NCBI GenBank assembly: GCA_030427485.1
Contig: JAUICG010000010.1
Span: 62,001-126,000, forward strand
Length of the DNA stretch: 64,000 nucleotides
Direction of reading: 5' to 3'
DNA from: Gammaproteobacteria bacterium
GTDB lineage: Bacteria > Pseudomonadota > Gammaproteobacteria > Pseudomonadales > Halieaceae
The translations under genes and the position numbers were made by a program. Positions 54,327 to 64,000 of this stretch are shown piece by piece. Each line of letters starts with the position of its first letter. Positions within the stretch are counted from its first letter, which is position 1. The notes under the pieces were generated by a model. It made no database searches. It was not told the origin of the DNA and saw nothing but the letters and a program-made list of their open reading frames with translations.

Positions 54327-55063
54327 TGGGTTAATGCGAGTGTCACGCTCACTGTCACTTTGTAGCTGTTTTCACCAGAGGCAATCGGCACGGACTCCGC
54401 GCTGTCCATGGCCATCATTCCCCTGGCCACCATCGGAGCGGGGCGCGGGCTGTAGTTTTGCTCGGAGATTTCCAGCACCCCGCCCAGGCCCACACCGGCC
54501 GCATCAGCCAGTGTGCGCGCCTTGGACAGAGCATCATCCACTGCCTTGACACGCGCCTTCGTGATCGCAGCGGAGGGATCGTCGTTGCCAAACGTAATAC
54601 TGCCTCCCTCATTAACACCGAGCGTTACCGATGTATCCAGCACTTCTCCCACGCGGCTGATATCGCGCACACGCACCGACAGTGAATTGCGCACGACGTA
54701 GCCCACCAGCCTGGGTGGCTCACCGGCTCCGCCGCCCTGTCGATTCGGATAGGTATACCGGGGCTGGATGTCAAAGTTGGCGGTCTGCAAATCACGCTTG
54801 TCGATACCCAGCCCCGTCATCGCGGCGAGCACCTTGCTCATGGCGGCAGAGTTTTCGGTCAGTGCCTCGCGCGCCGTCGCCGCTTCGCGATTGACGCTTA
54901 AGACCAGGACCGCCATGTCCGGTGCGATATCCACACTGCCCTCGCCGCTGACGATGATGCGCGGCGAGGGTTCATCGTTGGCCTGCGCGAGATGGGCCAC
55001 CAGGTAAAAAATTAGCAGCAGTGCGAACTTCGCCGCTGAACGCATTTCGGATACTATTTTCAT
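54323..55063 (-). CDS. SIMPL-domain periplasmic protein
   Basis: From ATG 55061-55063 (GGGAGG five bases upstream) the protein has 246 residues with a signal peptide ending HLAQA. The mature part is the SIMPL (BP26/OMP28) domain: IIVSGEGSVDIAPDMAVLVLSV, ALTENSAAMSKVLAAM, DISRVGEVLDTSVTLGVNEGG and KARTLADAAGVGLGGVLEISEQNYSP. Family members form ring-like periplasmic oligomers and are linked to oxidative stress, with unclear activity. It follows the HExxH membrane protein gene after 60 bp and is coupled to the MFS gene. Confidence 0.88.
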   Translation of the reverse strand: MKIVSEMRSAAKFALLLIFYLVAHLAQANDEPSPRIIVSGEGSVDIAPDMAVLVLSVNREAATAREALTENSAAMSKVLAAMTGLGIDKRDLQTANFDIQPRYTYPNRQGGGAGEPPRLVGYVVRNSLSVRVRDISRVGEVLDTSVTLGVNEGGSITFGNDDPSAAITKARVKAVDDALSKARTLADAAGVGLGGVLEISEQNYSPRPAPMVARGMMAMDSAESVPIASGENSYKVTVSVTLALTQ

Positions 55064-55123
55064 CTGCACCTCCCGCCGCAGGGTAAGTCGGCTATCTGAC
55101 TCTTCGTAGAACGTCGTCGACAC

Positions 55124-55975
55124 TCAGTTCAGGGCCATCAAAACCATCGTCAGCGCGATACCGGCGATACTTGCTATGAGAAAACTGCGTGACAAAAGAG
55201 GCTTGTCAATTTGCGATAGTTCGCCCAGGGGATCACCACTGAGCCGAGCGCGTCGTATCACCGGCCACTCGATCAGTGCAGAATAGATGAAACTGGCGAC
55301 CGCGGCGCTACGCAGTACTGCGCGGCCCAGCGTATCCGCGGGAACGGTTCCCCATAGCAAAATCACGGCCAGTGCACCGCCAATACTGCCGGCGATACTC
55401 ATAATCAGGAACTGACCGGTAGTATTACTGCCAAAGTCCCAGAGATAGACGAACAATCCCTGCCGTGTGGGAATATTGATATTGGCCCTTGAGAAACGCG
55501 CCCCGAAGTAGTGAAACCACTCGTGGGCCAGCGTAGTGATGCTTATGCCCGCCAGCGCGGCCGTTATCATGCAAAGCAGGTCCGCAATCAGCAGTCCGCT
55601 AAGCGTGCTCCAGGTATCCGCGGCTGCGAACGACAGTATCGCTATCAGGAACACCAGACCGTGGTTTCGCGCCAATTTGGTCAGGCGTGCGCGACTCTGC
55701 CCGGGATGGCTTTCCGATTCCGGTACTTCATCCTCGTCCAGGGGAAAAGGCTGGCCGACGAGCGGGTTGTCCGCTGCGCTATCAATCGGGTCCCGACTGT
55801 CGCCCTCCTGCTCTTGCCCGGGCGCGCCTTCCTCGACGTGCTCCTGCCCGGGCGCGCCTTCCTCGACGTGCTCTTGCGCGGCAGCTTGTTCCGCAATTTC
55901 ACCCTCCGGGATTGCCTCCTGTGGGATGTGCTCAGCAGCCTGCTCTTCCTGTCTCTGCGGTGACTCCGTACTCAT
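55124..55975 (-). CDS. Membrane protein with HExxH motif and acidic repeat tail
   Basis: The 283-residue protein starts with an acidic, Gln/Glu-rich cytoplasmic region (about residues 1-95) holding two copies of a 10-residue repeat EHVEEGAPGQ, followed by a hydrophobic core of about five helices (about 105-280). In the third segment it has THEWFH in TTLAHEWFHYFGARF, an HExxH zinc signature like site-2 protease (M50) enzymes. I did not find the partner NxxPxxxLD motif with certainty, so an M50-like peptidase is possible but not established. Confidence 0.65.
   Translation of the reverse strand: MSTESPQRQEEQAAEHIPQEAIPEGEIAEQAAAQEHVEEGAPGQEHVEEGAPGQEQEGDSRDPIDSAADNPLVGQPFPLDEDEVPESESHPGQSRARLTKLARNHGLVFLIAILSFAAADTWSTLSGLLIADLLCMITAALAGISITTLAHEWFHYFGARFSRANINIPTRQGLFVYLWDFGSNTTGQFLIMSIAGSIGGALAVILLWGTVPADTLGRAVLRSAAVASFIYSALIEWPVIRRARLSGDPLGELSQIDKPLLSRSFLIASIAGIALTMVLMALN
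55811..55870. repeat. 30-bp tandem repeat within coding sequence
   Basis: Two 30-base units (55811-55840 and 55841-55870) differ at one base and encode EHVEEGAPGQ twice; a partial third unit follows. The unit is a multiple of three, so it can change length without breaking the frame. It is coding and not a CRISPR array. Confidence 0.85.
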
Positions 55976-55981
55976 AGCGTA

Positions 55982-57058
55982 CTATCCGTTATTCAACTGA
56001 CCCGCGCCAGTGATGCGCGGGAGATCGATTACTGTAACTATGCCTGGATTGGCGCTGCATACTCCCGGCAGCGCATTGACAATCCAATTCGCAGCTGAGG
56101 CATTTCCGCCGCCCGCCACACCGGGTTCAAAGTGATCCTCGGCATGTACACTGACATGTAGGTCGGGATCACCGCTGATCAGCACCTGGTGACAGCCCTG
56201 CCCCTCTGGAGGATAGGGCCAATGCGGCGCACAGTTATCATCGATACGGGTGATATGCTCAAGTGCGTACAGCGGTCGCCCGCTATTATAGCCGAGTACC
56301 TCAAAGCGGAAAGCCCCCTGTGTACCGGCCTCAAAAGTGCCCATACCCGGCACTTCAATGGTGCGCTCCAACGGCAGGCGCTCAACCTGTACGGCCACTT
56401 TCTCGACCGGCTTTCCTAGCGCTTCACCCACCAGGCGTATCATGGGCGCCCATACCATCTCAATCGCGAAATCATGCAACATCATCGGCAGCTCATCCAT
56501 CGGCTGGCCGAACCCGATGACCTCGCGAACAACCTGCGGCTGATCATAGAGTGCGTAATTGAATATTTCACGGGTGCGAATTTCGCGAATCCCGGAAACC
56601 GCGCCACTGAGGACTACCGGCAACATATCCATGACCCAACCGGGATCTATTCCGGACACAAACAGGGACGCACCGGTTCTCGCACATACGTCGGTCACCG
56701 GCTGCAGCGCTTCCTGTGGACTGGAGCCGGGATGCAGAAAGGCATAGAAGGCGCTGGATACCACATTGATGCCCGCCTCCAGGCAAGCCAGCAGATCGGT
56801 CATCGCCTCAACCGGACGTGTATCGGCGGTGGCGGTGTAGACAACGGCATCCGCTCCTGCATCCAGCACGCTGCGCCAGTCATCAGTGGCAAGAACACCG
56901 GTGTTCCCCACTCCGGCGATAGCCCCTGCATCGAGGCCCACTTTTTCCTTGCTGGAGACAATCACAGCGACGAGTTCCAGTTCACGGTGTGAAAGCACCG
57001 CTCGAATCGCCGGCCTTCCGACGTTGCCTGTTCCCCAAACTATTACTTTTATTGCCAT
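55982..57058 (-). CDS. DapB-like NAD(P)H-dependent dehydrogenase
   Basis: From ATG 57056-57058 the protein has 358 residues, beginning IKVIVWGTGNVGRPAIRAVL, a Rossmann loop with GTGNVG. Further segments AVIVSSKEKVGLDAGAIAG, DAVVYTATADTRP and EAGINVVSSAFYAFLHP match the dihydrodipicolinate-reductase-like / amine dehydrogenase-like family (2,4-diaminopentanoate dehydrogenase relatives), which acts on NAD(P)H and an unidentified amino or keto acid. It ends six bases before the HExxH protein gene, so the two may share a transcript. Confidence 0.8.
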   Translation of the reverse strand: MAIKVIVWGTGNVGRPAIRAVLSHRELELVAVIVSSKEKVGLDAGAIAGVGNTGVLATDDWRSVLDAGADAVVYTATADTRPVEAMTDLLACLEAGINVVSSAFYAFLHPGSSPQEALQPVTDVCARTGASLFVSGIDPGWVMDMLPVVLSGAVSGIREIRTREIFNYALYDQPQVVREVIGFGQPMDELPMMLHDFAIEMVWAPMIRLVGEALGKPVEKVAVQVERLPLERTIEVPGMGTFEAGTQGAFRFEVLGYNSGRPLYALEHITRIDDNCAPHWPYPPEGQGCHQVLISGDPDLHVSVHAEDHFEPGVAGGGNASAANWIVNALPGVCSANPGIVTVIDLPRITGAGQLNNG

Positions 57059-57311
57059 GGAACCGCTACCCCTCGGGAGTGGAAGATCGCTTTGTAAAAT
57101 GCATGCCAGGCCTCGACGCACAGGTGCCGATGTCGCCTCCGGCAGTCACGCCTCCACGCGACAAACTCAATCGTGCCGGGCCGTGATAGTAGCGCGTGAA
57201 CAAGGTCACATAAAGTGGCATGTCACATGGTTGTCCCGGCTGGCGCCGCAATTTTTTATCAAAATCTTACAGCAGTATGGTAAGTTTTCTCAAAACCAAC
57301 AGGGTGGACGA

Positions 57312-58220
57312 ATGCCTAGGGCTAGCGAAAATCGATTCAGGAACTTGCCGCAGGGATTCGGCATAAAATGGCTGTCCAGAAATTCATTCACGCTCGGTGG
57401 CTACAAGTTCAATATCCCATCCTCCCTGGCGGACTTGATGTTCAATGCTGAGAACGTCGCCAACTCCGAGCCAGACAGTTTCTATTTGGGCAAAGAAGTC
57501 GAGATTCTCCAGAATTATTTCGGCCTGTTCAAACAGATGTCGCCCAAGCGCATCCTCGACCTGGGTGTGGCCATGGGAGGTAGCGCTGTATTCCTGCAGT
57601 TGGCGGCCAAACCACAGCGCCTGCTCGCGCTGGAACTCTCTACCACGCGTGCTGACCTGCTCGACCGGTTCATCAAGAATGAGCAGCTTACAGAGTCTCT
57701 GCGTGTTGAGCATGGTGTGGACCAGGGCGACGCAACGCGTGTACGGCAATTGTGCGACGAACACCTGGGCAAGGGCCGCACAATTGACCTGGTCGTTGAC
57801 GACGCCTCCCATTTACTGGGGCCAACCCGCACCTCGTTCGAAACAGTTTTTCCCTTTATTACCCCTGGGGGCAGTTACATCGTGGAGGATTTCGCCACTC
57901 TCCCGATCTTCCTTAACCCGTGGCTGGAGAAGGCCGCCGAACACGAGGGAAGCCGCAAGCTCGTGGAAGTGGCGCTGCGCCAGTTTTTGCAGGAAGACCA
58001 CCGACCGCTGCACGCGTTGGCCATGGAGGCGATTTTGGGCTCCATTGCCGATCCCGGCATCATCAACCGGGTCATAGTGAACAGGCATTGGCTGCGGATC
58101 GTCCGCGGCGGGAAAGAGATAGAAGATCCGGACAACTTTGATCTCAGGGCGATGGCCGTGGATCACTTCCAGCTTACGCAAAGCTCACTGATTGACAGCC
58201 TGACCCCCTACCTGAGTTAG
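57312..58220 (+). CDS. Class I SAM-dependent methyltransferase, cephalosporin-hydroxylase-like
   Basis: The start is ATG 57312, preceded by AGGGTGG. Frames reaching back to 56886 overlap the divergent dehydrogenase and are not credible. The 302-residue protein has MSPKRILDLGVAMGGSAVFLQLAAKPQRLLALELS (SAM-loop region) and TIDLVVDDASHLLGPTRTSFETVFPFITPGGSYIVEDFAT, the acid-rich segment seen in CmcI/rhamnosyl O-methyltransferase-like proteins. It probably methylates a sugar or small molecule. The acceptor is unknown. Confidence 0.75.
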   Translation: MPRASENRFRNLPQGFGIKWLSRNSFTLGGYKFNIPSSLADLMFNAENVANSEPDSFYLGKEVEILQNYFGLFKQMSPKRILDLGVAMGGSAVFLQLAAKPQRLLALELSTTRADLLDRFIKNEQLTESLRVEHGVDQGDATRVRQLCDEHLGKGRTIDLVVDDASHLLGPTRTSFETVFPFITPGGSYIVEDFATLPIFLNPWLEKAAEHEGSRKLVEVALRQFLQEDHRPLHALAMEAILGSIADPGIINRVIVNRHWLRIVRGGKEIEDPDNFDLRAMAVDHFQLTQSSLIDSLTPYLS

Positions 58221-58473
58221 CTCTGGCTGAGTTCCCGGATCCGGCTGCTGGCAACCGCAACTGACGGGAAATGCATCGCTCTGTCTGGAACGGCATGTCC
58301 GCCGCACCGATCACGGAACGGCAAGCGCAAACGCTGTACACGCGCACCGGATTGCCAATTGCACACCTGCCGCAAACAAATAAATAGCCCAATTGATGTG
58401 CTTACGGGCTGAAACCCTTATCATAGCGCCTCACAACCGCCGTTGAGCCATAACCATTTAAAGTTTTCCTCCT

Positions 58474-61041
58474 TTGAATCAAGACGTTACACACACTCCG
58501 ATGATGCAGCAGTTTCTGAGCATCAAGGCGAACCATCCGAATGACCTGCTGTTTTACCGGATGGGAGACTTCTATGAGCTGTTTTTCGAGGATGCCAGGC
58601 GCGCCGCGCAGTTGCTGGATATCACACTGACCGCGCGCGGGAAATCGGCCGGAGAGCCCATCCCGATGTGTGGCGTGCCCTACCACGCGGCGGAAAACTA
58701 TCTTGCCCGACTGGTGAAGGCGGGGGAGTCCGTGGCCATCGCCGAGCAAATCGGCGACCCGGCCACCAGCAAGGGGCCGGTAGAACGCGCCGTGGTTCGG
58801 GTGGTCACTCCCGGCACCCTGTCCGACGAGGCGCTGCTGGAAGACAAGGTCGACAACCTGCTGTTGGCCATCTGCCAGAAACAGGAGAACTATGGCATCG
58901 CCTACCTGGATCTGAGCACGGGGCGCTTTCGGGTACTGGAAATCTGCGGCGAAGAAGCCCTGACCGGAGAACTGCAGCGGCTGAATCCGGCGGAAACACT
59001 ATACCACGAGAGTATCTATCATCCCGGTATCACGACTCGACGCGGCGCGCGCAGCCAGCCGGCCTGGGAGTTCGATACCCCCAGTGCCCGCCGTGCGCTG
59101 AACGCACAGTTCCAGACCCACGACCTGCAGGGCTTCGGTTGCGAGTCGCTCGACCTCGCCCTCGGCGCGGCGGGCTGCCTGCTGCAGTACGTCAAGGACA
59201 CCCAGCGCGGCAACCTACCCCATATTCGCTCTCTGCAGCAGGAAAGCCGGGCAGACAGCGTCATTCTCGACGCCGCAACCCGGCGCAACCTGGAAATTGA
59301 CAGCAATATGAACGGCGGCCAGGACAATACCCTGCTGTCGGTGATGGACCGCAGCGAGACAGCGATGGGCAGCCGCCTGCTGCGGCGCTGGCTGCACCGG
59401 CCGCTCACCGATATCGAGATATTGCGCACACGCCACGCCGCTATCGCGGCATTGTGCACCACCTACCGCTACGAGGCTGTACGCAACGCGCTCAAGCCCA
59501 TCGGTGACATGGAGCGTATTCTCACCCGGGTGGCGCTGCGTTCCGCGCGGCCGCGTGACCTGACGCGACTGCTGTCTTCCCTACAGGCCCTGCCCGGGTT
59601 GCGCGCCGAGTTGTCCGGGTCCGACTCACCGCTACTGCGGGAACTCAATGAGCGCGCGGGACAATTTCCGGATCTCTGTGCCTTGCTGGAACTCGCCATT
59701 ATCGAGAATCCGCCGGTTGTGATCCGCGATGGCGGCGTGATCGCGGGCGGTTACGATGCGGAACTGGACGAACTGCGGGCCATCAGCAGCAATGCCGGAG
59801 ACTTCCTGCTCGAGATCGAACAGCGCGAGCGCCAGGCCACGGGGATCAGCACACTGAAGGTCGGCTACAACCGGGTGCACGGCTACTACATCGAGATCAG
59901 CCGGGCACAGTCCGACAAGGCACCCGCAGCCTACATCCGGCGCCAGACGCTGAAAAACGCCGAACGCTTCATCACACCCGAACTGAAGACCTTCGAAGAC
60001 AAGGCGTTGTCCAGCAAGAGCCGTGCGCTGTCCAGAGAAAAGCAGCTGTACGAGGAATTGCTGGAGCGCCTCAACGAACATTTCTCGCCGCTGCAGGACA
60101 GCGCCGCTGCAGTCGCCGAACTCGATGTCCTCGCGAACCTCGCCGAGCGCGCAGACAACCTCGACCTGTGCCAACCGGAATTTTGCGAGGAACAGGTTTT
60201 CGAGGTCATCGCCGGGCGTCACCTGGTTGTGGAGCAGGTGCTGGACGAGCCTTTCATCGCAAACGACACATTCCTCAATGAACAGCGCCGCATGCTCCTG
60301 ATCACAGGGCCCAACATGGGCGGGAAGTCGACCTATATGCGCCAGAACGCGGTGATCGCGCTGCTCGCCCATATCGGCAGCTATGTCCCTGCCAGCGCCG
60401 CGAAACTGGCCCCGATTGACCGCGTCTTCACTCGCATCGGTTCGTCAGACGACCTTGCGGGGGGCCGTTCGACATTCATGGTGGAAATGACCGAAACCGC
60501 CAATATCCTGCACAACGCCACGCCCCGCAGCCTGGTTCTGATGGACGAGGTGGGGCGCGGGACGAGCACCTTCGACGGCCTCAGCCTGGCCTGGGCAGCA
60601 GCAGTCCAGCTGGCGCGTTGCGTACAGGCATTCACCCTCTTCGCCACCCACTATTTTGAGTTGACCAGTCTGCCTGAGCAGTGCCCTTCCATGGCCAACG
60701 TGCACCTGGATGCCACAGAACACCAGGACCATGTGGTCTTCCTGCACAATATCCAGGAGGGGCCCGCCAATCGCAGCTTCGGTCTGCAGGTGGCCAAACT
60801 CGCGGGAATTCCGGGGACAGTACTGCAGGCTGCACAGGAGAAACTGCAGGAACTGGAGCGCGGCGCTCTCGACGCTATCCCGGGGACGGGGCGCGAGGCC
60901 CGCCAGCCCGAACAGGTTGATTTCTTCAACTCTTCCGAGCCCCACCCCGCCGTTGTGTTGCTGCAGGCGCTGGACGTCAACGACCTGAGCCCGCGACAGG
61001 CGCTGGACAAACTCTATGAGTTGAAAGCCACGGTAGACTAG
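58474..61041 (+). CDS. mutS: DNA mismatch repair protein MutS
   Basis: The 855-residue protein matches E. coli MutS (853) throughout: [32 protein letters not shown] at the mismatch-binding N-terminus, the Walker A motif [14 protein letters not shown], and [20 protein letters not shown]. The start is a TTG (58474) chosen from the N-terminal alignment; it has no clear ribosome-binding site. An ATG pair at 58501 would shorten it by nine residues. MutS binds mismatches and starts repair with MutL. It lies 164 bp before fdxA. Confidence 0.97.
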   Translation: MNQDVTHTPMMQQFLSIKANHPNDLLFYRMGDFYELFFEDARRAAQLLDITLTARGKSAGEPIPMCGVPYHAAENYLARLVKAGESVAIAEQIGDPATSKGPVERAVVRVVTPGTLSDEALLEDKVDNLLLAICQKQENYGIAYLDLSTGRFRVLEICGEEALTGELQRLNPAETLYHESIYHPGITTRRGARSQPAWEFDTPSARRALNAQFQTHDLQGFGCESLDLALGAAGCLLQYVKDTQRGNLPHIRSLQQESRADSVILDAATRRNLEIDSNMNGGQDNTLLSVMDRSETAMGSRLLRRWLHRPLTDIEILRTRHAAIAALCTTYRYEAVRNALKPIGDMERILTRVALRSARPRDLTRLLSSLQALPGLRAELSGSDSPLLRELNERAGQFPDLCALLELAIIENPPVVIRDGGVIAGGYDAELDELRAISSNAGDFLLEIEQRERQATGISTLKVGYNRVHGYYIEISRAQSDKAPAAYIRRQTLKNAERFITPELKTFEDKALSSKSRALSREKQLYEELLERLNEHFSPLQDSAAAVAELDVLANLAERADNLDLCQPEFCEEQVFEVIAGRHLVVEQVLDEPFIANDTFLNEQRRMLLITGPNMGGKSTYMRQNAVIALLAHIGSYVPASAAKLAPIDRVFTRIGSSDDLAGGRSTFMVEMTETANILHNATPRSLVLMDEVGRGTSTFDGLSLAWAAAVQLARCVQAFTLFATHYFELTSLPEQCPSMANVHLDATEHQDHVVFLHNIQEGPANRSFGLQVAKLAGIPGTVLQAAQEKLQELERGALDAIPGTGREARQPEQVDFFNSSEPHPAVVLLQALDVNDLSPRQALDKLYELKATVD

Positions 61042-61205
61042 GCGCGCCGCCTGACAACGACCTGCAAATGCGCGGACGCGCAACCCTGTGAGCACCTTCA
61101 CAGAGCCGGGGGAATAAGCGCCGCACGGGCCTTCTTTTCTGGACTTACAGCAGGTAAACTACCGCGCATTAGTCCGGCCACCATTTTCCAAGAGGCGTAT
61201 CGCGA

Positions 61206-61529
61206 ATGACATTTGTTGTAGGTGAAGACTGCATTAACTGCAAGCACACAGACTGTGTTGAAGTTTGCCCCGTAGATTGCTTTTACGAGGGCCCGAACTT
61301 TCTGGTGATCCACCCGGACGAGTGTATCGACTGCGCACTGTGCGAGCCGGAATGCCCGGTAGATGCGATATTTTCGGAAGATGAGTTGCCGGAAGACCAG
61401 GCCGTATTCCTCGAACTGAATGCCGAATTGGCCGAGGTATGGCCGTGCATCACGGAAATGAAGGGCGGCCTGCCGGATGCGGAAGAATGGGCCGGCAAAC
61501 CCAACAAACTCGCCCTGCTACAGCGTTAA
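61206..61529 (+). CDS. fdxA: Seven-iron ferredoxin FdxA
   Basis: The 107-residue protein has nine cysteines at 9, 12, 17, 21, 25, 40, 43, 46 and 50, in the spacing of the 3Fe-4S/4Fe-4S ferredoxins such as Azotobacter FdI. It transfers electrons at low potential, with partner unknown. A GNRA-loop terminator follows immediately. The mutS / fdxA / rpoS order is conserved in pseudomonads and relatives. Confidence 0.95.
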   Translation: MTFVVGEDCINCKHTDCVEVCPVDCFYEGPNFLVIHPDECIDCALCEPECPVDAIFSEDELPEDQAVFLELNAELAEVWPCITEMKGGLPDAEEWAGKPNKLALLQR

Positions 61530-61550
61530 ACCCGTAACAATCGACCCAAA

Positions 61551-61583
61551 AACCCCGTCATGGCGACATGACGGGGTTTTTTT
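61551..61583 (+). terminator. Rho-independent terminator after fdxA
   Basis: A perfect 13-bp stem (61551-61563 with 61568-61580) with a GCGA tetraloop is followed by TTTT. The preceding A-run would also serve a minus-strand transcript. It lies 22 bases after the fdxA stop. Confidence 0.92.
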
Positions 61584-61679
61584 CTCCCCGGAATGGCCGA
61601 TAGCAGCCATGGGGTTTACACTGGAACGCACACCGGCGGGTGTCGACCTCAGGAATAGTTCACCCGGAGTATTGTACAA

Positions 61680-62396
61680 ATGGATTGGCGTGTCGCCCTT
61701 GGTTTGTCCGTTACCGTCCTCTGGATCAGCGCAGGGCTGGCCTACCTGCTGGGAATTGTCGGCGCGGACAATTTCATCCACCTGGCAACCGCCGACATCG
61801 GGAGCTTTCTGGAGGGCGCATTCGCTCCTCTGGCTTTTCTGTGGTTGGTTATCGGCCATTTCATTCAGCAGAAGGAAATCAGCGCCAATACCCGGGCCAT
61901 CAAGTTGCAGGAACAAAGCGCCCGGAGACTGGAACTGCACTCCCAGCAGGACAGCTATTTCAAGCTGCTGAGCCTGGTGCAACAACAACTCGGCGCGATC
62001 GCGGGCTTTCACTACATGTCGGTGTGTGGCCCCACCGGTACCGGTGAGATGACGGGAGAGGAGTTCACCGAACAGCGCGCCATCTCCGCCACGGGGGACC
62101 ACGCGTGGTTTATTCGCAAAATGATAGCACTGTCCATTGGCGAACTGGACAACCGGGCTGTGATGCATGAAATCTTCTACAGCACAACCACGCGCACTCG
62201 CCACAGCGACAACTATGCAAGAACGTTCAAAAAGCTGCTGACCGCCGGACAGGCCGTGGATACAGACGATATGGTGGTGGATGCGCTCCTCAATGGATCT
62301 GCCGAGGGCTTGTACTACCGCATTATTCTCCACGCCAGGGGAGAAAAGACACTGGATATGGTGCCGACACCGCTACCGGCCGCTACGACAGCCTAG
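61680..62396 (+). CDS. Two-helix membrane protein of unknown function
   Basis: The 238-residue protein (ATG 61680) has two hydrophobic helices (about residues 5-28 and 47-63) joined by a short loop, then an amphipathic coiled-coil stretch (QQKEISANTRAIKLQEQSARRLELHSQQDSYFKLL) and a soluble C-terminal domain. I do not recognise the family. GGAG stands about ten bases before the start. It sits alone between the fdxA terminator and the converging rpoS, which suggests its own promoter, but I could not define one. Confidence 0.65.
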   Translation: MDWRVALGLSVTVLWISAGLAYLLGIVGADNFIHLATADIGSFLEGAFAPLAFLWLVIGHFIQQKEISANTRAIKLQEQSARRLELHSQQDSYFKLLSLVQQQLGAIAGFHYMSVCGPTGTGEMTGEEFTEQRAISATGDHAWFIRKMIALSIGELDNRAVMHEIFYSTTTRTRHSDNYARTFKKLLTAGQAVDTDDMVVDALLNGSAEGLYYRIILHARGEKTLDMVPTPLPAATTA

Positions 62397-62491
62397 CCTG
62401 GCGTGATGGTTCTCCGGCAACTCTATTAGCGGGTGGAGGGGTAAAATCCCGCCTCCTCTGCAGAAATGATGCGCATTAGTCGGACAGGATA

Positions 62492-63553
62492 CTAGCTGAA
62501 CAGCGAATCGCCGCTGAGCCCCTGCGTTTCCATGATGACCCGCAAGCGCTTGAGCGCTTCCACCTGTATCTGCCGGACGCGTTCGCGTGTCAGGCCAATC
62601 TCTCGCCCGACCTCCTCCAGCGTGCTGCTCTCATGCCCGCGCAAACCGAAGCGACGCGATACCACTTCCCTTTGTTTTTCGGACAGTTCTTCCAGCCAAA
62701 CGGCGATATTGTCCTTGATATCCGTGTCCTGCAACAACAGGGAGGGGTCGCAGACCTGGGCATCGGCGATCATATCGACCATGGAACTGTCGGAGTCCGG
62801 TCCCACGGGGGTATCCATCGACACGACACGCTCGTTCAGGCCAAGCATGCGTTTGACATCCGCCACCGGTCGATCGAGCAAATCCGCAATTTCCTCGGCG
62901 GCCGGCTCGTGATCGAGCTTTTGCGTGAGTTCACGCGCCGCGCGCAGGTAGATATTCAACTCCTTCACCACATGGATAGGGAGTCGTATGGTGCGCGTCT
63001 GGTTCATGATCGCCCGCTCAATCGTCTGGCGAATCCACCACGTTGCGTAGGTGGAAAAACGAAAACCCAGATCGGGGTCAAATTTTTCGACGGCCCTGAT
63101 CAAACCGAGGTTGCCCTCTTCAATCAGGTCCAGCAATGTAAGACCGCGATTGATATAGCGCCGGGAAATCTTCACCACCAGGCGCAGGTTGCTCTCGATC
63201 ATGCGTTTACGCGCTGACTCATCGCCACTGCGCGCCTGGCGCGCAAAGAGCTTTTCCTCATCCGCGGTCAACAGCGGAGAATAGCCGATCTCATTGAGAT
63301 ACAACTGGGTGGCATCGAGGGATTTTTCGGTCTTTCGGGGATTTTCCAGTTTGGCGCGATCAAATTCAGCCTCGGCGTCGTCGAGGTCCGGGGCAAGCCA
63401 AGCTTCTTCTTGGGCCTCAGGGGCACTTCGCGATTTCACTGTACTACCGGCCTTGCTGGATGAAGAGCCGCTATCGGAAACAGCAGCCTTCTTTGCTGCC
63501 CTTCCTGACTTCGAATTCCCTTTCGAACCTACATTCGTCTGATCCAGATCCAT
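62492..63553 (-). CDS. rpoS: Stationary-phase sigma factor RpoS
   Basis: The 353-residue sigma factor has a variable acidic/basic N-terminus and then the sigma-70 regions: [19 protein letters not shown] (region 1.2), [27 protein letters not shown] (2), [28 protein letters not shown] (2.4-3.0) and [27 protein letters not shown] (4.2). It directs the general stress and stationary-phase response. nlpD precedes it on the same strand, where family precedent puts the main rpoS promoter inside nlpD. Confidence 0.97.
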   Translation of the reverse strand: MDLDQTNVGSKGNSKSGRAAKKAAVSDSGSSSSKAGSTVKSRSAPEAQEEAWLAPDLDDAEAEFDRAKLENPRKTEKSLDATQLYLNEIGYSPLLTADEEKLFARQARSGDESARKRMIESNLRLVVKISRRYINRGLTLLDLIEEGNLGLIRAVEKFDPDLGFRFSTYATWWIRQTIERAIMNQTRTIRLPIHVVKELNIYLRAARELTQKLDHEPAAEEIADLLDRPVADVKRMLGLNERVVSMDTPVGPDSDSSMVDMIADAQVCDPSLLLQDTDIKDNIAVWLEELSEKQREVVSRRFGLRGHESSTLEEVGREIGLTRERVRQIQVEALKRLRVIMETQGLSGDSLFS

Positions 63554-63724
63554 GGCCTTAACCCACTCTACTTTTTGCTCTTGTGACTTAGAGTATTCGT
63601 TGCCGGGCCTGCCAGACTACCTCAGGTGCAATGTCAATTGCAATCGCGGAAATATGTCATGTTTTCTAGTAGTGATTACTTTTTTTCGACGCCCCCTGAT
63701 CATGATGCCGCATTCGACCACGGG

Positions 63725-64000
63725 CTACCTGCGCGGCAATACCCTTTGCGGGTCAATGGGTTTGCCCTCTTTGCGTATCTCAAAATGCAGTTTCACCGTA
63801 TCCGTTCCAGAACTGCCCTTCTCCGCGATAATTTGCCCGGCGGTTACAGTCTGGCCCTCGGTTACCAGCAAGCGGTTATTGTGTCCATAGGCACTGAGGT
63901 ACTCCTCATTGTGTTTGATGATTAACAGTTCCCCGAAACCGACAATACCCGTGCCGCCGTAAACGACCTTTCCGGCCGCGACCGCCACCACCGGGTCGCC
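63725..64000 (-). CDS. nlpD: NlpD LytM-domain protein, C-terminal part (cut by window edge)
   Basis: Only the last 91 residues are in the window. They are the degenerate M23/LytM domain: GDPVVAVAAGKVVYGGTGIVGFGELLIIKHNEEYLSAYGHNN and LHFEIRKEGKPIDPQRVLP. In NlpD this domain activates the amidase AmiC at division rather than cutting peptidoglycan itself. Its place upstream of rpoS is diagnostic. The rest of the gene lies beyond 64000. Confidence 0.92.
   Translation of the reverse strand, partial: GDPVVAVAAGKVVYGGTGIVGFGELLIIKHNEEYLSAYGHNNRLLVTEGQTVTAGQIIAEKGSSGTDTVKLHFEIRKEGKPIDPQRVLPRR

Noticed and set aside
55811..55870. Possible CRISPR-like repeat
   Set aside because: Two adjoining 30-bp units without spacers inside a coding frame, encoding a peptide repeat.
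58393..58424. Possible sigma-70 promoter of mutS (TTGATG and TATCAT)
   Set aside because: The two hexamers are 20 bases apart, too far for a normal promoter.

Overview
The window looks like chromosomal DNA of a GC-rich, free-living gammaproteobacterium. The best markers are recA-recX and the mutS / fdxA / rpoS-nlpD block, an arrangement shared by pseudomonads and their marine relatives. A PEP-CTERM protein, exosortase-associated genes, a wax-ester synthase/DGAT-type acyltransferase and many flavin or lipid enzymes suggest a marine group such as Halieaceae. That placement is an inference from gene content. I see no rRNA, tRNA, insertion sequence, prophage or CRISPR array.

Layout. 303-4735 (+): an RND/MMPL exporter, a LolA-like periplasmic protein and an outer-membrane barrel, closed by a terminator. 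4817-20718: a surface-polymer and protein-sorting region. The minus strand carries a PEP-CTERM protein behind a good sigma-54 promoter, the TPR lipoprotein PrsT, a hexapeptide-repeat acyltransferase, then a tightly overlapping set (glycosyltransferase, ThiF-nitroreductase fusion, exosortase-associated acyltransferase of the N-acyl amino acid synthase type), a tyrosine phosphatase and a secreted serine protease. The plus strand carries the exosortase-A-associated acyl-CoA ligase and PLP decarboxylase, a polyprenyl-phosphate sugar transferase and a small membrane protein with its own sigma-54-like promoter. The exosortase itself is not in the window.

20979-30287: a GGDEF/EAL protein, RecQ, a class I HMG-CoA reductase, ArfB, and three catabolic or unknown proteins (DUF1214, ThuA, and one of unknown function). 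30690-41194: a CNT nucleoside transporter, an HSL-type esterase, a lipoprotein, aldehyde dehydrogenase, an M1 aminopeptidase, two oxidoreductases and an AlkB homologue. 41519-47465: a PoxB-like ThDP enzyme with an FMN glutamate-synthase-like protein, a neutral-ceramidase-like protein and PsiE. 47578-49183: recA-recX with a terminator between them and a LexA box upstream. 49432-58220: a GST-like protein, WS/DGAT, SDR, an MFS transporter, a SIMPL protein, a membrane HExxH protein, a DapB-like dehydrogenase and a methyltransferase. 58474-64000: mutS, fdxA, a membrane protein, rpoS and the end of nlpD.

Two observations stand out. First, two intergenic elements of about 200 bp (14452-14664 and 30412-30605) share identical core segments while their long stems differ in sequence. 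Nearly every difference on one arm is matched by a compensating change on the other, as expected of a structured RNA or a hairpin-forming element. Second, the overlapping acyltransferase / ThiF-nitroreductase / glycosyltransferase genes look like a small biosynthetic unit attached to the PEP-CTERM system whose product is not known to me.
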